Origin: a virus | Length of the DNA stretch: 64,000 bases | Direction: 5' to 3' (one strand) | Virus record (IMG/VR): IMGVR_UViG_3300037827_000415 | Coordinates: 1 to 64,000 of that record | Shown here: one piece after another, positions 56,047-63,790 of the stretch | How positions within the stretch are numbered: position 1 is the first letter of the stretch | How the letters are laid out: each line of letters begins with the position of its first letter | The notes under the pieces: model-generated | Database searches by the model: none | Told to the model about the DNA's origin: nothing | The model's input: the letters and a program-made list of their open reading frames with translations, nothing else | Made by a program: the position numbers and the translations under genes

Positions 56047-56550
56047 TCACCACTCCAGTACGACGTCTAAAAAATCCCCCTGCCGGGGCTTCTTGGAGCT
56101 TTGGTCTCCGGTTGACGCCTCAAAACTGGCCCTAATTTTCCGGTTGAAGTTGACTTGGTCCACTCTCACGTTACTCATGGTCGGTCCGGGCTCGCTGATC
56201 GGATAGGCGTCCGGCACTTCGTACTTGAATTCCTGGATCGATTTCAGTTGCTCTTCGACTTCGTCGTATTCCTGTTGCAGCCCGTCGTGGGCCGCATTCT
56301 TTCGCCGCATGATCATCACGCTCGCCAGTGTCGCACAGGCGAAACGGACGAAGTTGTTTCCCGCCAATTGCGTCGGGTCGTACCGCTGGCGAAGGTAATA
56401 ATCGATCCGCACCGATGCCCATGTAATCGCAGTCGCGAGATTCCCTTGGATCACGGGTATCGCACTCGCACCGTCGTTCAACAACGCTTGCAGCCCGAAT
56501 CGGCTGAGCATGAACGTCACGTCGGCTTGAGCACAGTACGAAGTCGTCAC
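56047..56550 (-). CDS. Head-tail connector, gp6-like
   Basis: 167 residues. Helical N-terminus (MLSRFGLQALLNDGAS), central helix (AITWASVRIDYYLRQRYDP), and MIMRRKNAAHDGLQQEYDEV. The plan 'ADVxxML..G...L' with D..Y..RY is typical of gp6/DUF1320 connector proteins in siphoviruses. Confidence 0.65.
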   Translation of the reverse strand: MTTSYCAQADVTFMLSRFGLQALLNDGASAIPVIQGNLATAITWASVRIDYYLRQRYDPTQLAGNNFVRFACATLASVMIMRRKNAAHDGLQQEYDEVEEQLKSIQEFKYEVPDAYPISEPGPTMSNVRVDQVNFNRKIRASFEASTGDQSSKKPRQGDFLDVVLEW

Positions 56551-56553
56551 GGT

Positions 56554-56724
56554 TTACTTCCGTCGAAATGCCCACTTAATGAAACTGATCGCCGTCGTGA
56601 CTGCCCATTGAACGAATCGGGCGTACCAAGGTGATTGGTCGACCACGATATTGACGTCCGCCGTCGTGTGCTTCATCGGGTGATGATGCGGGTGTGTTTT
56701 GTGGGGATGTCCCTTCCCGGTCAT
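56554..56724 (-). CDS. 56-residue His-rich protein with TM-like end
   Basis: Starts MTGKGHPHKTHPHHHP (His-rich), ends WYARFVQWAVTTAISFIKWA. Begins 9 bp before the terminator of the gene upstream. Possibly a small membrane or metal-binding protein. No family recognised. Confidence 0.5.
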   Translation of the reverse strand: MTGKGHPHKTHPHHHPMKHTTADVNIVVDQSPWYARFVQWAVTTAISFIKWAFRRK

Positions 56725-56732
56725 GTCTCACC

Positions 56733-56769
56733 TAAAAAACAAAGGTGGGCAGGCAAAGCCGTACCCACC
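56733..56769 (-). terminator. Rho-independent terminator
   Basis: Minus strand GGTGGG-N14-CCCACC followed by TTTGTTTTTT. Ends the unit of the 56814-57221 gene, between the capsid genes and the connector genes. Confidence 0.8.
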
Positions 56770-56813
56770 CTTGCGAGCGAAAAAGGCACAAGGCGTACTT
56801 CCGATTGATTCCT

Positions 56814-57221
56814 TTAAGGCGTGGTCGGGAGCGGCGATGTCCCAGCGATTGGGCCGCCGGACGAAACCGCCGACACGGGAGGCGTCGAAGCCGTGACCTG
56901 CGGCGGCATGATCGGCGTGGCTGGCGGCACCACAACCGGAGGAGTCACGATTGGCGATGTCACGACGACAGGCGTAGGAGCGACAACAGGGGCGGAGCCC
57001 GCCGAGGCGTCCTGCCCGCCCTTTTTCACATCCGATGCAATGGGCTTTGACGTTTCCGCCCCTGCCGTCGTTTTCGGTTCGAGGTCGAGCGGATCCTTGA
57101 TCTTCATTTCGGCCAAGATCAGGTCAAGCTTCCGCTCGATGGTGCTCAGGTTTGAAGCCGGCATTTTTCGCTCCACGGGGCTCGACAGTGAATCCAGAAT
57201 CTGAGTGAGAAGCGACGGCAT
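56814..57221 (-). CDS. Protein with helical N-terminus and Pro/Val/Thr tail
   Basis: 135 residues. N-terminal helices (LTQILDSLSSPVERKMP, LSTIERKLDLILAEMKI) and a ~80-residue low-complexity Val/Pro/Thr/Ala tail, like the tails at 13940 and 53786. Ends before a strong terminator. Perhaps a capsid-associated protein. Confidence 0.55.
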   Translation of the reverse strand: MPSLLTQILDSLSSPVERKMPASNLSTIERKLDLILAEMKIKDPLDLEPKTTAGAETSKPIASDVKKGGQDASAGSAPVVAPTPVVVTSPIVTPPVVVPPATPIMPPQVTASTPPVSAVSSGGPIAGTSPLPTTP

Positions 57222-57236
57222 TTGTCAGCCTTCGCG

Positions 57237-57656
57237 TTAGCCGATGTTCGCTCCGGCGGAGCAAGGATACCAGAGTGCATAGAAGTCCATTTGCCCCGCC
57301 GTGATGTTCGCCGTGGCAATCGTCAGGGCGATCGGGCCGTTGGCGATGAACCCCTCGATCTCGTTCGCGTAGTCGGTTCCCGGCGACGTGCTGGTCCACC
57401 ATTTATTCGCCGTGATGTTCGTGGCGGTCGTGGCCGCGATCAGGCTGCCCGTGCTGTTTGCCGTTCCGATCGCCAGCGTGGCGCTCGTGCCCACCAGCGA
57501 CGTCATGCAAAAACCGCCGAGCGCGAACAGCCAGCAGCGGCCGGTCAGGTTGAAGACGGTCACAGGCGTTCCCGCGACGCCGTAGGTCACGCCGTCAAAC
57601 GTGACAGTCTGGCGAGTGAACTTGACCTCGCGTGAGACGATTCCGAAACCGGGCAT
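57237..57656 (-). CDS. Small virion protein candidate
   Basis: 139 residues, beta-rich (VKFTRQTVTFDGVTYGVAG, LAIGTANSTGSLIAATTAT, IALTIATANITAGQMDFYA). Sits between the major capsid and 56814 gene. Resembles the 14651-15109 protein in style. A decoration or minor capsid protein. Confidence 0.6.
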   Translation of the reverse strand: MPGFGIVSREVKFTRQTVTFDGVTYGVAGTPVTVFNLTGRCWLFALGGFCMTSLVGTSATLAIGTANSTGSLIAATTATNITANKWWTSTSPGTDYANEIEGFIANGPIALTIATANITAGQMDFYALWYPCSAGANIG

Positions 57657-57689
57657 TGTGCCGACTCCAAAACTCTGCCGTCGAACTGA

Positions 57690-58895
57690 TTAGGCAGCCG
57701 TGCCGGTGAAGAACGCGGTGGCCAAGCCGGAAGCGGCCGGGATGTATTCGCAGGGAATCGCGTTGTCGAGCGTGTAGAGATAGACGCCCGTCGGATCGTA
57801 CGTGTACGTGGTCCAACTGGTCATGCCCATCTTGTCGACCCACGGCATGTTCGGGCCTTCGCTCACGGGCTCGCTGCCCAGTGCGATTTCCCAGAACAGC
57901 GGATTCGGGGCCTTGGGGCCGAACCAGAAGCAACCGGCGGGCACGAACTTCGTGTAGGTCTCGGAGCCGAGAGCCCCCAACTGGAGCACGCTGTCGACGA
58001 TGATCCACTCCAGCCACGGGAAGGCCCGCAGCCGGCACTTTTTGACGTTCTTCGGGTTGTCGAGTTCGTTGCTCTCGTCGCGGATGTATTCCGAGAACGG
58101 CGACTGGGCGATGCCGGCCTTCGCGATCACGTAGTCGTTTTCCGTGACGGCCTGCCAGATGTCTTCGCCGCAGATGATCCGGCCCAAGTTGGTGCCGACC
58201 GTCGTTTGCAGCGTGACGTCGAGCGACGCGATGTGCTTCGTGATGTCCGTGGACGGATTGGCCCAACTCGATTGGATGATCGGAGCCCCGGCAAGTCCCG
58301 TGGACGGGTCGGTATTCGCCGTGCCGATCATGTTGAGCTGGTTGTAATTCTCGCCCGTCGACGTCGAGTTCGGCCGCTGGAAGTCGATCGTGAGCAACGC
58401 CCCGGCCGACGTAAAATTGTAATACATATTGTCGCCGGACTTGTGCAGGTACATCTTGCCCTGAATCATGCCGGCGAGCATGGCGGCTCGGAAGTTCCCA
58501 ATCCGCTGGCCCATGAAACGTTGCTGGCGGCGAATGAAACTCGCCCCCATGTTGTCGAATACGGCGGAACTGCCGCCGATCGGCCGGTAGTTATGCAACT
58601 CTTCGGCCAAGAGCGGCAATTTTTCGTGAGCACGGGCGATCGTCACATTGACGCGGCCCACCGGGTTGCGAGTGACGGTCGCGGCCGGACGCCCCGGTGC
58701 CGCGGCCTGAGCCGCCGTACGCACGTTGTTGAACGTGTCATAACCGTGCTGCCGGTGGCCGATCTTCATTTCGCACGGACCGCCCGGCTCCATGCCGAAC
58801 AAGCGGAGCAAGGGATTCTCGGCGACGGCGATTCGAGAAATCACCTTCGTCGTGATAATCGGATGCAGGATTTGCTGGATACTTCCGGTCGTCAT
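57690..58895 (-). CDS. Major capsid protein
   Basis: 401 residues. Pattern of the HK97/lambda-E type: TKVISRIAVAENPLLRLFGM, NPVGRVNVTIARAHEKLPL, ELHNYRPIGGSSAVFD and RQQRFMGQRIGNFRAAMLAGM, then mixed beta/alpha and LRAFPWLEWIIVDS, ending in PTGVYLYTLDNAIPCEYIPA. Located between the head decoration/protease genes and the connectors, this is the most likely main shell protein. It forms the icosahedral head. Confidence 0.75.
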   Translation of the reverse strand: MTTGSIQQILHPIITTKVISRIAVAENPLLRLFGMEPGGPCEMKIGHRQHGYDTFNNVRTAAQAAAPGRPAATVTRNPVGRVNVTIARAHEKLPLLAEELHNYRPIGGSSAVFDNMGASFIRRQQRFMGQRIGNFRAAMLAGMIQGKMYLHKSGDNMYYNFTSAGALLTIDFQRPNSTSTGENYNQLNMIGTANTDPSTGLAGAPIIQSSWANPSTDITKHIASLDVTLQTTVGTNLGRIICGEDIWQAVTENDYVIAKAGIAQSPFSEYIRDESNELDNPKNVKKCRLRAFPWLEWIIVDSVLQLGALGSETYTKFVPAGCFWFGPKAPNPLFWEIALGSEPVSEGPNMPWVDKMGMTSWTTYTYDPTGVYLYTLDNAIPCEYIPAASGLATAFFTGTAA

Positions 58896-58949
58896 TTCCC
58901 GAGATCCTTACTTGACCATGTTCGGTCAGTGAGCCGCTGACAGCGTGGC

Positions 58950-59762
58950 TTAGCTGAAGGTGACGGTATTGGTCGGGGCCGAGAGCACTTGGGGGACCCA
59001 CTTGAGGTTCGTGCCGTCGTAGAACGAGCTGACCTGGACGAAACCGCCGATCTTGTGGGACGCCGTGACGAACGTGATGTCGTTGTACGTGGCCGAGTTG
59101 TCGCCGACGATATTCGCCCCCTCGTTGGAGGCGATGACCATGTTCTGGTTTGCTTCGTTCAGGAACCAGATGCTGATGCCGTTGGCGATCGGCGGCAACG
59201 TGAACGTGAACTGCCCCGTGCTGTTCGCGATGAACAACTTGCCAGAGTCGGCCGCCACGCAGGCGTATGACGCTCCCGTGGTCTGCGGGATAACCTGGAG
59301 CCAAGGAAATTGGCGGCCGGGGAAATCGTCATCGAACATGAATCGGGCACGCATCTGGGCACGTGCCTGACCGTCCAGTCCGATCAACTGGCTCGCCTTC
59401 ACGGGGCCGCCGCACATGAACATACCGGCGTAACGGCCGGCGACGGCGTTCGTGAACGGGTCGAGCATGTTCACTTCGCACGTCAGGATCGCGACGGCGA
59501 CGTTCGATCCGTCCGTGGCGTTCGCGGAGTACGCCGTATACTGCCCCGGCGTGGCCGCGAGCTGACCAAGCAAGAGGCCCGGCCGCAGCACCGTGTTCGG
59601 CGTATTGCCGACGTCCGTCGTGGTCGACGACAGCGTGCCATCGGTCCACTGATAGCCACCCCAGAACGATCCGCCCCAGCCGATCGTCGCTTCTTGGGAC
59701 TGAACGAGCCCGGTCGGGCCGGGAGCACCCCAACCGTATCCACCGCTGGCAACGATCCCCAT
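58950..59762 (-). CDS. Head decoration protein with fibre-like C-terminal domain
   Basis: 270 residues. The middle (RPGLLLGQLAATPGQYTAYS, NVAVAILTCEVNMLD) resembles a lambda gpD-like decoration fold. The C-terminal ~100 residues (DSGKLFIANSTGQFTFTLPP, GTNLKWVPQVLS) form a beta sandwich common to phage fibre tips. A fused decoration-plus-display protein; would sit on the capsid surface and may bind the host or stabilise the head. Confidence 0.65.
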   Translation of the reverse strand: MGIVASGGYGWGAPGPTGLVQSQEATIGWGGSFWGGYQWTDGTLSSTTTDVGNTPNTVLRPGLLLGQLAATPGQYTAYSANATDGSNVAVAILTCEVNMLDPFTNAVAGRYAGMFMCGGPVKASQLIGLDGQARAQMRARFMFDDDFPGRQFPWLQVIPQTTGASYACVAADSGKLFIANSTGQFTFTLPPIANGISIWFLNEANQNMVIASNEGANIVGDNSATYNDITFVTASHKIGGFVQVSSFYDGTNLKWVPQVLSAPTNTVTFS

Positions 59763-59824
59763 TTCTCAGTTCCCCAAAAAGACTTGTGCGGCAATCCCAA
59801 TCAAGGTCATGACGGCGTTTGGAG

Positions 59825-61237
59825 TTAGGCGAGGCCCATCGCTTTGAGTTCGGCGTCCACGATCGAATTCTGCTCTTCTTCCGACTCGGGCACGACGCCC
59901 CCGCCGGTGAAGAATCCGGGCTGCGGCTCGACTTCGAGCTTGCCGCGATCGCTGGCCATTTGCGTGATCTTTTGCTTGTCGTCCCAGACGGCACCGGCCG
60001 GCATCGACTCGATGATTTCAAGCTTGGCATCGAGCAAGGCGTTCGACTTCGACTCGGCGGAGAACTGGAACGTCTTCGCCAAGTCGCGAAGCTTGGCCGA
60101 GTTGGCGGGGCTCACGCGGCCGGAGCGTTCGGCGTTGCCGATGCGGGCCAGATACTTCTCCTGACACATCTCGGTCAACTGCTCACGCATGGCGATTTCC
60201 ATCGCCGTGGGCTGCGACATTTGCACGGGCTCGACCGGCTTCACTTCGGGCTCATTGCCGTCCAAGGAAAGCTGAAACGCTTCGATCAGTTCCGGCGTTT
60301 CCTTGATCTTTTTGGCCTTGTCGGCGGCCATCTTGCCGGAAGCAACCATCGCGTCTAGTTTGGCGGCAGCATCTTGGCTCATAACAAGCACCGTTGGTTC
60401 GGTTCTGAGGGATCGATCGGAATTCTGGTCGCGGTTCTCAGGCTGATCCTGACGTTGACCGCCGGTATTCTGTTCGGCCGCTGCGGATGACTCGGTCGCC
60501 GCGAGCAGGATTTTCGGAGCGTTCTTCGCGGCCCACGACCAGCCGTCCGGGAGTACGATGTTGTGCCCCTTGGCCAAGCATTCGATCAGCCGCTGGAGCG
60601 TGGTCGGCTTTTTCTCGCCCGGCTTCTTCTCGTCGTCCGCTTCGGGCTTGTTGTAGTCGTCCGAATACGGGTCGTCCGTCTGGACTTCTTCGTAGGGCGA
60701 GTCGCCCAATTGAACTGTCTGGATCGCACCTTTGGCCAAGGCTGCGTCGAGACTCATGGCCGTCGCCGCGAGGAATTCCTTCGACTGATTCGGGTTGACC
60801 GGACGCGGCGTCACGGCAATGTGCGTGATCGCCTTTTCGTATTTCTTGCCGCTGATCGGGTTCGTGTACGGGCCAAACTGTGGGCTGAGTTTGCGGCCGA
60901 TCTTTTCGAGCTTGTCGGCGTCGTCGTCGCGAGGGGCATCGAACCGAACAGACAGGTTTCCTTTGTCGTCCTTGAAAAACTCTTTCACCTCACCGATTTG
61001 AAGGCGGTCCCGATCGCGTCGCTCGCGTTCGGCGGTGTCCTCTCGCTTGTAGGGCCAGCCTGTTGGATCATCGACGGCCGGATGTCCCCAGTGAACCGGC
61101 ACGTCCAGGCCGGTTTCGTTCATGTCGGTCCACGCGGACAGGAATTCGTCGTAATCGGACGTCGAAACGTCGATGACGGCGGTTTCCGTGAAGAACCGTC
61201 CCGGCTCTCCGATATCCTTGGTGAACTGCTTGCCCAT
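59825..61237 (-). CDS. Mu I-like head protease and scaffold
   Basis: 470 residues from ATG 61237. N-terminal domain resembles phage Mu I-like/prohead protease proteins (ETAVIDVSTSDYDEFLSAW, VPVHWGHPAVDDPTGWP, KKYEKAITHIAVTPRPVN). The middle is charged and low complexity and the last ~130 residues look like an internal scaffold (AKLRDLAKTFQFSAESKSNA). The single gene probably cuts and organises the prohead. Its promoter matches the one at 15152. Confidence 0.7.
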   Translation of the reverse strand: MGKQFTKDIGEPGRFFTETAVIDVSTSDYDEFLSAWTDMNETGLDVPVHWGHPAVDDPTGWPYKREDTAERERRDRDRLQIGEVKEFFKDDKGNLSVRFDAPRDDDADKLEKIGRKLSPQFGPYTNPISGKKYEKAITHIAVTPRPVNPNQSKEFLAATAMSLDAALAKGAIQTVQLGDSPYEEVQTDDPYSDDYNKPEADDEKKPGEKKPTTLQRLIECLAKGHNIVLPDGWSWAAKNAPKILLAATESSAAAEQNTGGQRQDQPENRDQNSDRSLRTEPTVLVMSQDAAAKLDAMVASGKMAADKAKKIKETPELIEAFQLSLDGNEPEVKPVEPVQMSQPTAMEIAMREQLTEMCQEKYLARIGNAERSGRVSPANSAKLRDLAKTFQFSAESKSNALLDAKLEIIESMPAGAVWDDKQKITQMASDRGKLEVEPQPGFFTGGGVVPESEEEQNSIVDAELKAMGLA

Positions 61238-61242
61238 TCGCT

Positions 61243-61272
61243 CTAATCTGGCCCCAAACAGGATCTTGTCAA
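61243..61272 (-). promoter_or_regulatory. Promoter of the head gene cluster, TTGACA-18-GATTAG
   Basis: Minus strand CAACGTTGACAAG, 18-bp spacer with GTTTGGG, GATTAG. Nearly identical to 15152-15181, so both may belong to one late-promoter class. Confidence 0.7.
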
Positions 61273-61301
61273 CGTTGTTTTCCGTGGAGGCCGGACTTTT
61301 T

Positions 61302-61331
61302 TTGACTCGCCTATGCGGTTTTTGAGATGAT
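61302..61331 (+). promoter_or_regulatory. Promoter TTGACT-18-GATGAT, nearly leaderless start
   Basis: TTGACT at 61302-61307 after ACTTTTTTT, then 18 bp and GATGAT at 61326-61331. Initiation near 61338 leaves at most 2 nt before the ATG at 61340, so this message is probably leaderless. Confidence 0.65.
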
Positions 61332-61339
61332 CGCCATCC

Positions 61340-62293
61340 ATGGGATGCAAGAAAAAACGCCGAAAACATCGCAGCAAGGGCAAGCCGCTCGCGTTGCCGA
61401 CAGTCGTCTTTGACAACTGGAAAGCCTTAACTGTCGGACTTGGCCCGAGGCGGCTCGGCTATCTCGCGAGGCGGATCTCAGGCGAATCGTTTTCTCAAAT
61501 TGCGGTGACGGAAGGGATGACCCGACAGGCAATTAGCAATGTCGTGCGGACAGCGTTGAGAAGAATGTCACGCAACGCCCGCAAACTGAACATCGATCTC
61601 GGGTGCGACATCCTTGCGATCTCAAAAGCACGGTCCACCGCGATTGCCACGCGGGACGGAAAGTTCTCTTGGCGGCACACACGAAAGCGGGCGATCGCAT
61701 GCCGACTGAACACTTTGAAAAAAGCATTGAAGGCCGGACCTAACGCTCAGGCATTCTGCTGGAAGACGAATTTCCCCAAAGCGGGATGTGATTTTTGCGG
61801 TGCAATTTATCGTCGCTGGGCAGGGATCGTGAGCAGATGCACTGATACAACCACTCCGGCATATCGATGGTATGGAGCACGCGGAATAACCGTGTGCGAA
61901 GAATGGCTGAACAGTTTCAACGCATTTCGTCTCTGGTGCCTTTCAAACGGCTTTGCCTGCAATCTTCAAATTGATCGCCGCGACGGCAATCTTGGCTATT
62001 CTCCGGACAATTGCCGTTTCGTCACTTCACAACAAAATTGCTGGAATTGTGGCAAGACACGCAAAGTTGGCAGTGGCCTCAAGCAGTCGAAATACAAGGG
62101 CGTCTCGTGGTGGGCGGCGGTCGGGTGCCGGGCACGCTGGAAAGCTGCCATTCGCGTAAATCGCAAGAGTATTCATCTCGGATTGTTTGATAACGAGGAA
62201 GATGCCGCCCGAGCCTATGATGCGGCCGTTCTCCGTCATCGCGATCCGCAGTACGCCTACCTCAACTTTCCAGATGTGAACGCGGCTAAGTGA
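61340..62293 (+). CDS. HTH-HNH-AP2 endonuclease fusion
   Basis: 317 residues. First ~85 residues contain a sigma/LuxR-like helix-turn-helix (FSQIAVTEGMTRQAISNVVR). Then about 50 residues of basic linker (TRKRAIACRLNTLKKALKA), an HNH nuclease core (CDFCGAIYRRWAGIVSRC, GARGITVCEEWL, QIDRRDGNLGYSPDNCR), and AP2 domain (SKYKGVSWWAAVGCRARW, GLFDNEEDAARAYDAAV). The N-terminal HTH may direct it to its own promoter or target. The gene may have captured a regulator; homing activity is likely. Confidence 0.8.
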   Translation: MGCKKKRRKHRSKGKPLALPTVVFDNWKALTVGLGPRRLGYLARRISGESFSQIAVTEGMTRQAISNVVRTALRRMSRNARKLNIDLGCDILAISKARSTAIATRDGKFSWRHTRKRAIACRLNTLKKALKAGPNAQAFCWKTNFPKAGCDFCGAIYRRWAGIVSRCTDTTTPAYRWYGARGITVCEEWLNSFNAFRLWCLSNGFACNLQIDRRDGNLGYSPDNCRFVTSQQNCWNCGKTRKVGSGLKQSKYKGVSWWAAVGCRARWKAAIRVNRKSIHLGLFDNEEDAARAYDAAVLRHRDPQYAYLNFPDVNAAK

Positions 62294-62315
62294 TTCGCCG
62301 CCGGCCAAACTTTTT

Positions 62316-62345
62316 TTGACCGCATGGGGGCTGTTTTGGGATGAT
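62316..62345 (+). promoter_or_regulatory. Promoter TTGACC-18-GATGAT
   Basis: TTGACC after ACTTTTTTT, 18 bp, GATGAT. Same design and flanks as 61302-61331. Drives the last plus-strand cassette. Confidence 0.7.
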
Positions 62346-62369
62346 GCGTGGCGAAAGGAGCGAGAGAAA

Positions 62370-62579
62370 ATGCCGAACAAATCTGTCCCTTTGTCAGAAT
62401 GCATGGACTATCAGCAGGAGCATCGGGCACGCTCTTATTCGTCCGGGCTCTGCCCCGACTGCAAGTCCCCTTTGGCTTCCGGCAAGAAACGGTGCAAGGC
62501 GTGCCTTGCAAAGGGCCGTGAGCGAGCACGCAAATATCATGAGCGACGACGTGCGGCGAATCGGAAGGAGGGGCGATGA
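62370..62579 (+). CDS. Small zinc-ribbon protein
   Basis: 69 residues from ATG 62370 with GGAG 9 nt upstream. CPDCKSPLASGKKRCKAC is a zinc ribbon; a very basic helical C-terminus (KGRERARKYHERRRAANRK) probably binds nucleic acid. ATGA with the methyltransferase gene. Confidence 0.65.
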   Translation: MPNKSVPLSECMDYQQEHRARSYSSGLCPDCKSPLASGKKRCKACLAKGRERARKYHERRRAANRKEGR

Positions 62580-63181
62580 CCCAACTGGAACAACTCGCCG
62601 CCGACATGCTCGCCCAAATCGACCGCGACGAAATGCGTCGGCTGGAGCAACTTTACCCCGACTGCACTTGGGCCAAGTTCTTCGACGTCGAGCGGTTCGT
62701 GATGTGTGCGGCGGATAAGGCGATCGGTGAACTGAGGCTTGACCAGTGGGATTTCCCGCTTCGCATTCTCGACTTGGGCAGCGGTTTCGGCTATCTGCCG
62801 CTCGCCGCGAAGGTGCTCGGCCACGAAGCGATCGCCCTGGAGTGGCCCAATGAAATCACGCAAGCAGCATCGCGGTGCGTGCCTGTTCGCTGGGTGTTCC
62901 AGCGGATTGAACGTCTCGTTTCGCTGTTCACGATTGGCACATTCGATCTTGTGAACATGACGGGCGTGAATCTCGTCCATGCTGGCGATTCGCCGCGGCA
63001 ATTCTGGTCTCAATCCGACTACGAGTTCCTAATCGACGACGTGCTGACCATGCTTCGGCCCGACGGCCGGTTCATCATCGAATACAACCGCGGGCCGGAG
63101 CATAACTGGCTGGCCGGCTGCAATTGGAACGGGCGGCGGCATACCAGTGTTGGGAATCGGATCGTTTTTACGAAGGAGTGA
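62576..63181 (+). CDS. Class I SAM-dependent methyltransferase
   Basis: 201 residues. Motif I (ILDLGSGFGYLPLAAKVL), Glu after strand 2 (EAIALEWPNE), the post-I loop, LVNMTGVNLVHAGDSP and the C-terminal PDGRFIIEYNRGP fit the Rossmann methyltransferase fold. The substrate is not evident (DNA, small molecule or lipid). Coupled to a small zinc-ribbon gene and two small proteins. Confidence 0.75.
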   Translation: MTQLEQLAADMLAQIDRDEMRRLEQLYPDCTWAKFFDVERFVMCAADKAIGELRLDQWDFPLRILDLGSGFGYLPLAAKVLGHEAIALEWPNEITQAASRCVPVRWVFQRIERLVSLFTIGTFDLVNMTGVNLVHAGDSPRQFWSQSDYEFLIDDVLTMLRPDGRFIIEYNRGPEHNWLAGCNWNGRRHTSVGNRIVFTKE

Positions 63182-63183
63182 TG

Positions 63184-63459
63184 ATGTTCGACCCGAGCGA
63201 CCCGGCCATTTCTTCGGCGTACGATGAATGGCTCAAAACGCGCCCGGCTTCCGTGCAAAAACTCGCGGCCGAATTTCCGCCGGGGACTGCGGTTAATCTC
63301 GACGGTGAACAGTGGTTTGTTTTCAGTTACACCGAAGGCGATGAGGTTTCGCTGACTCCGGTTCACCCGGCCGACGATTACACGGCGGCATTTAAAGAGC
63401 GGCGGCTTGTCCATGCCGAATGCTTGCGAAAGGCGATGGCTACAGATGAATCCACGTGA
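63184..63459 (+). CDS. Small phage protein, unknown
   Basis: 91 residues from ATG 63184 (GGAG 5 nt before; the ATG at 63181 overlaps the previous stop). The sequence has a YDEWLKTRP start and a beta-rich middle (AVNLDGEQWFVFSYTEGDEV). Phage small proteins with such start are common; unknown role. Confidence 0.6.
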   Translation: MFDPSDPAISSAYDEWLKTRPASVQKLAAEFPPGTAVNLDGEQWFVFSYTEGDEVSLTPVHPADDYTAAFKERRLVHAECLRKAMATDEST

Positions 63460-63790
63460 CGAACTGCGGATGCTCGTGCTGTTTTATGTGGGTGGCGTGA
63501 TTGGGATCGCCGCGCTGAAAGAGCGACTCACTGAAATCGTTAAACGCGAACCGGACAAACGGCGTGAGCAGTTGATGCTGTCGGCTTCGATGGTCTTGGG
63601 TGTCAAAGGCCAGGAGATGCAGAGAGCAATCGAGATGGAAACGGCCGCGATCAGTCTAGCCAACAACAGGGCGGAATTGATGCTTGCCGCGTGCAAAGAC
63701 TACACCGCACCGATCCGTGGCTGGAACGTCGGCGAATTGGCGGATCGCGATCAGATTCTGGTCAACAAGTTGAAGGCGGCTGTGCAGTGA
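63446..63790 (+). CDS. Small helical protein, unknown
   Basis: 114 residues from ATG 63446. Hydrophobic N-terminal helix (LVLFYVGGVIGIAALKE), then an alpha-helical body (EREQLMLSASMVLG-type) and conserved-looking WNVGELADRDQI. Overlaps the previous gene by 14 bp and the next by ATGA. Confidence 0.6.
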   Translation: MNPRDELRMLVLFYVGGVIGIAALKERLTEIVKREPDKRREQLMLSASMVLGVKGQEMQRAIEMETAAISLANNRAELMLAACKDYTAPIRGWNVGELADRDQILVNKLKAAVQ

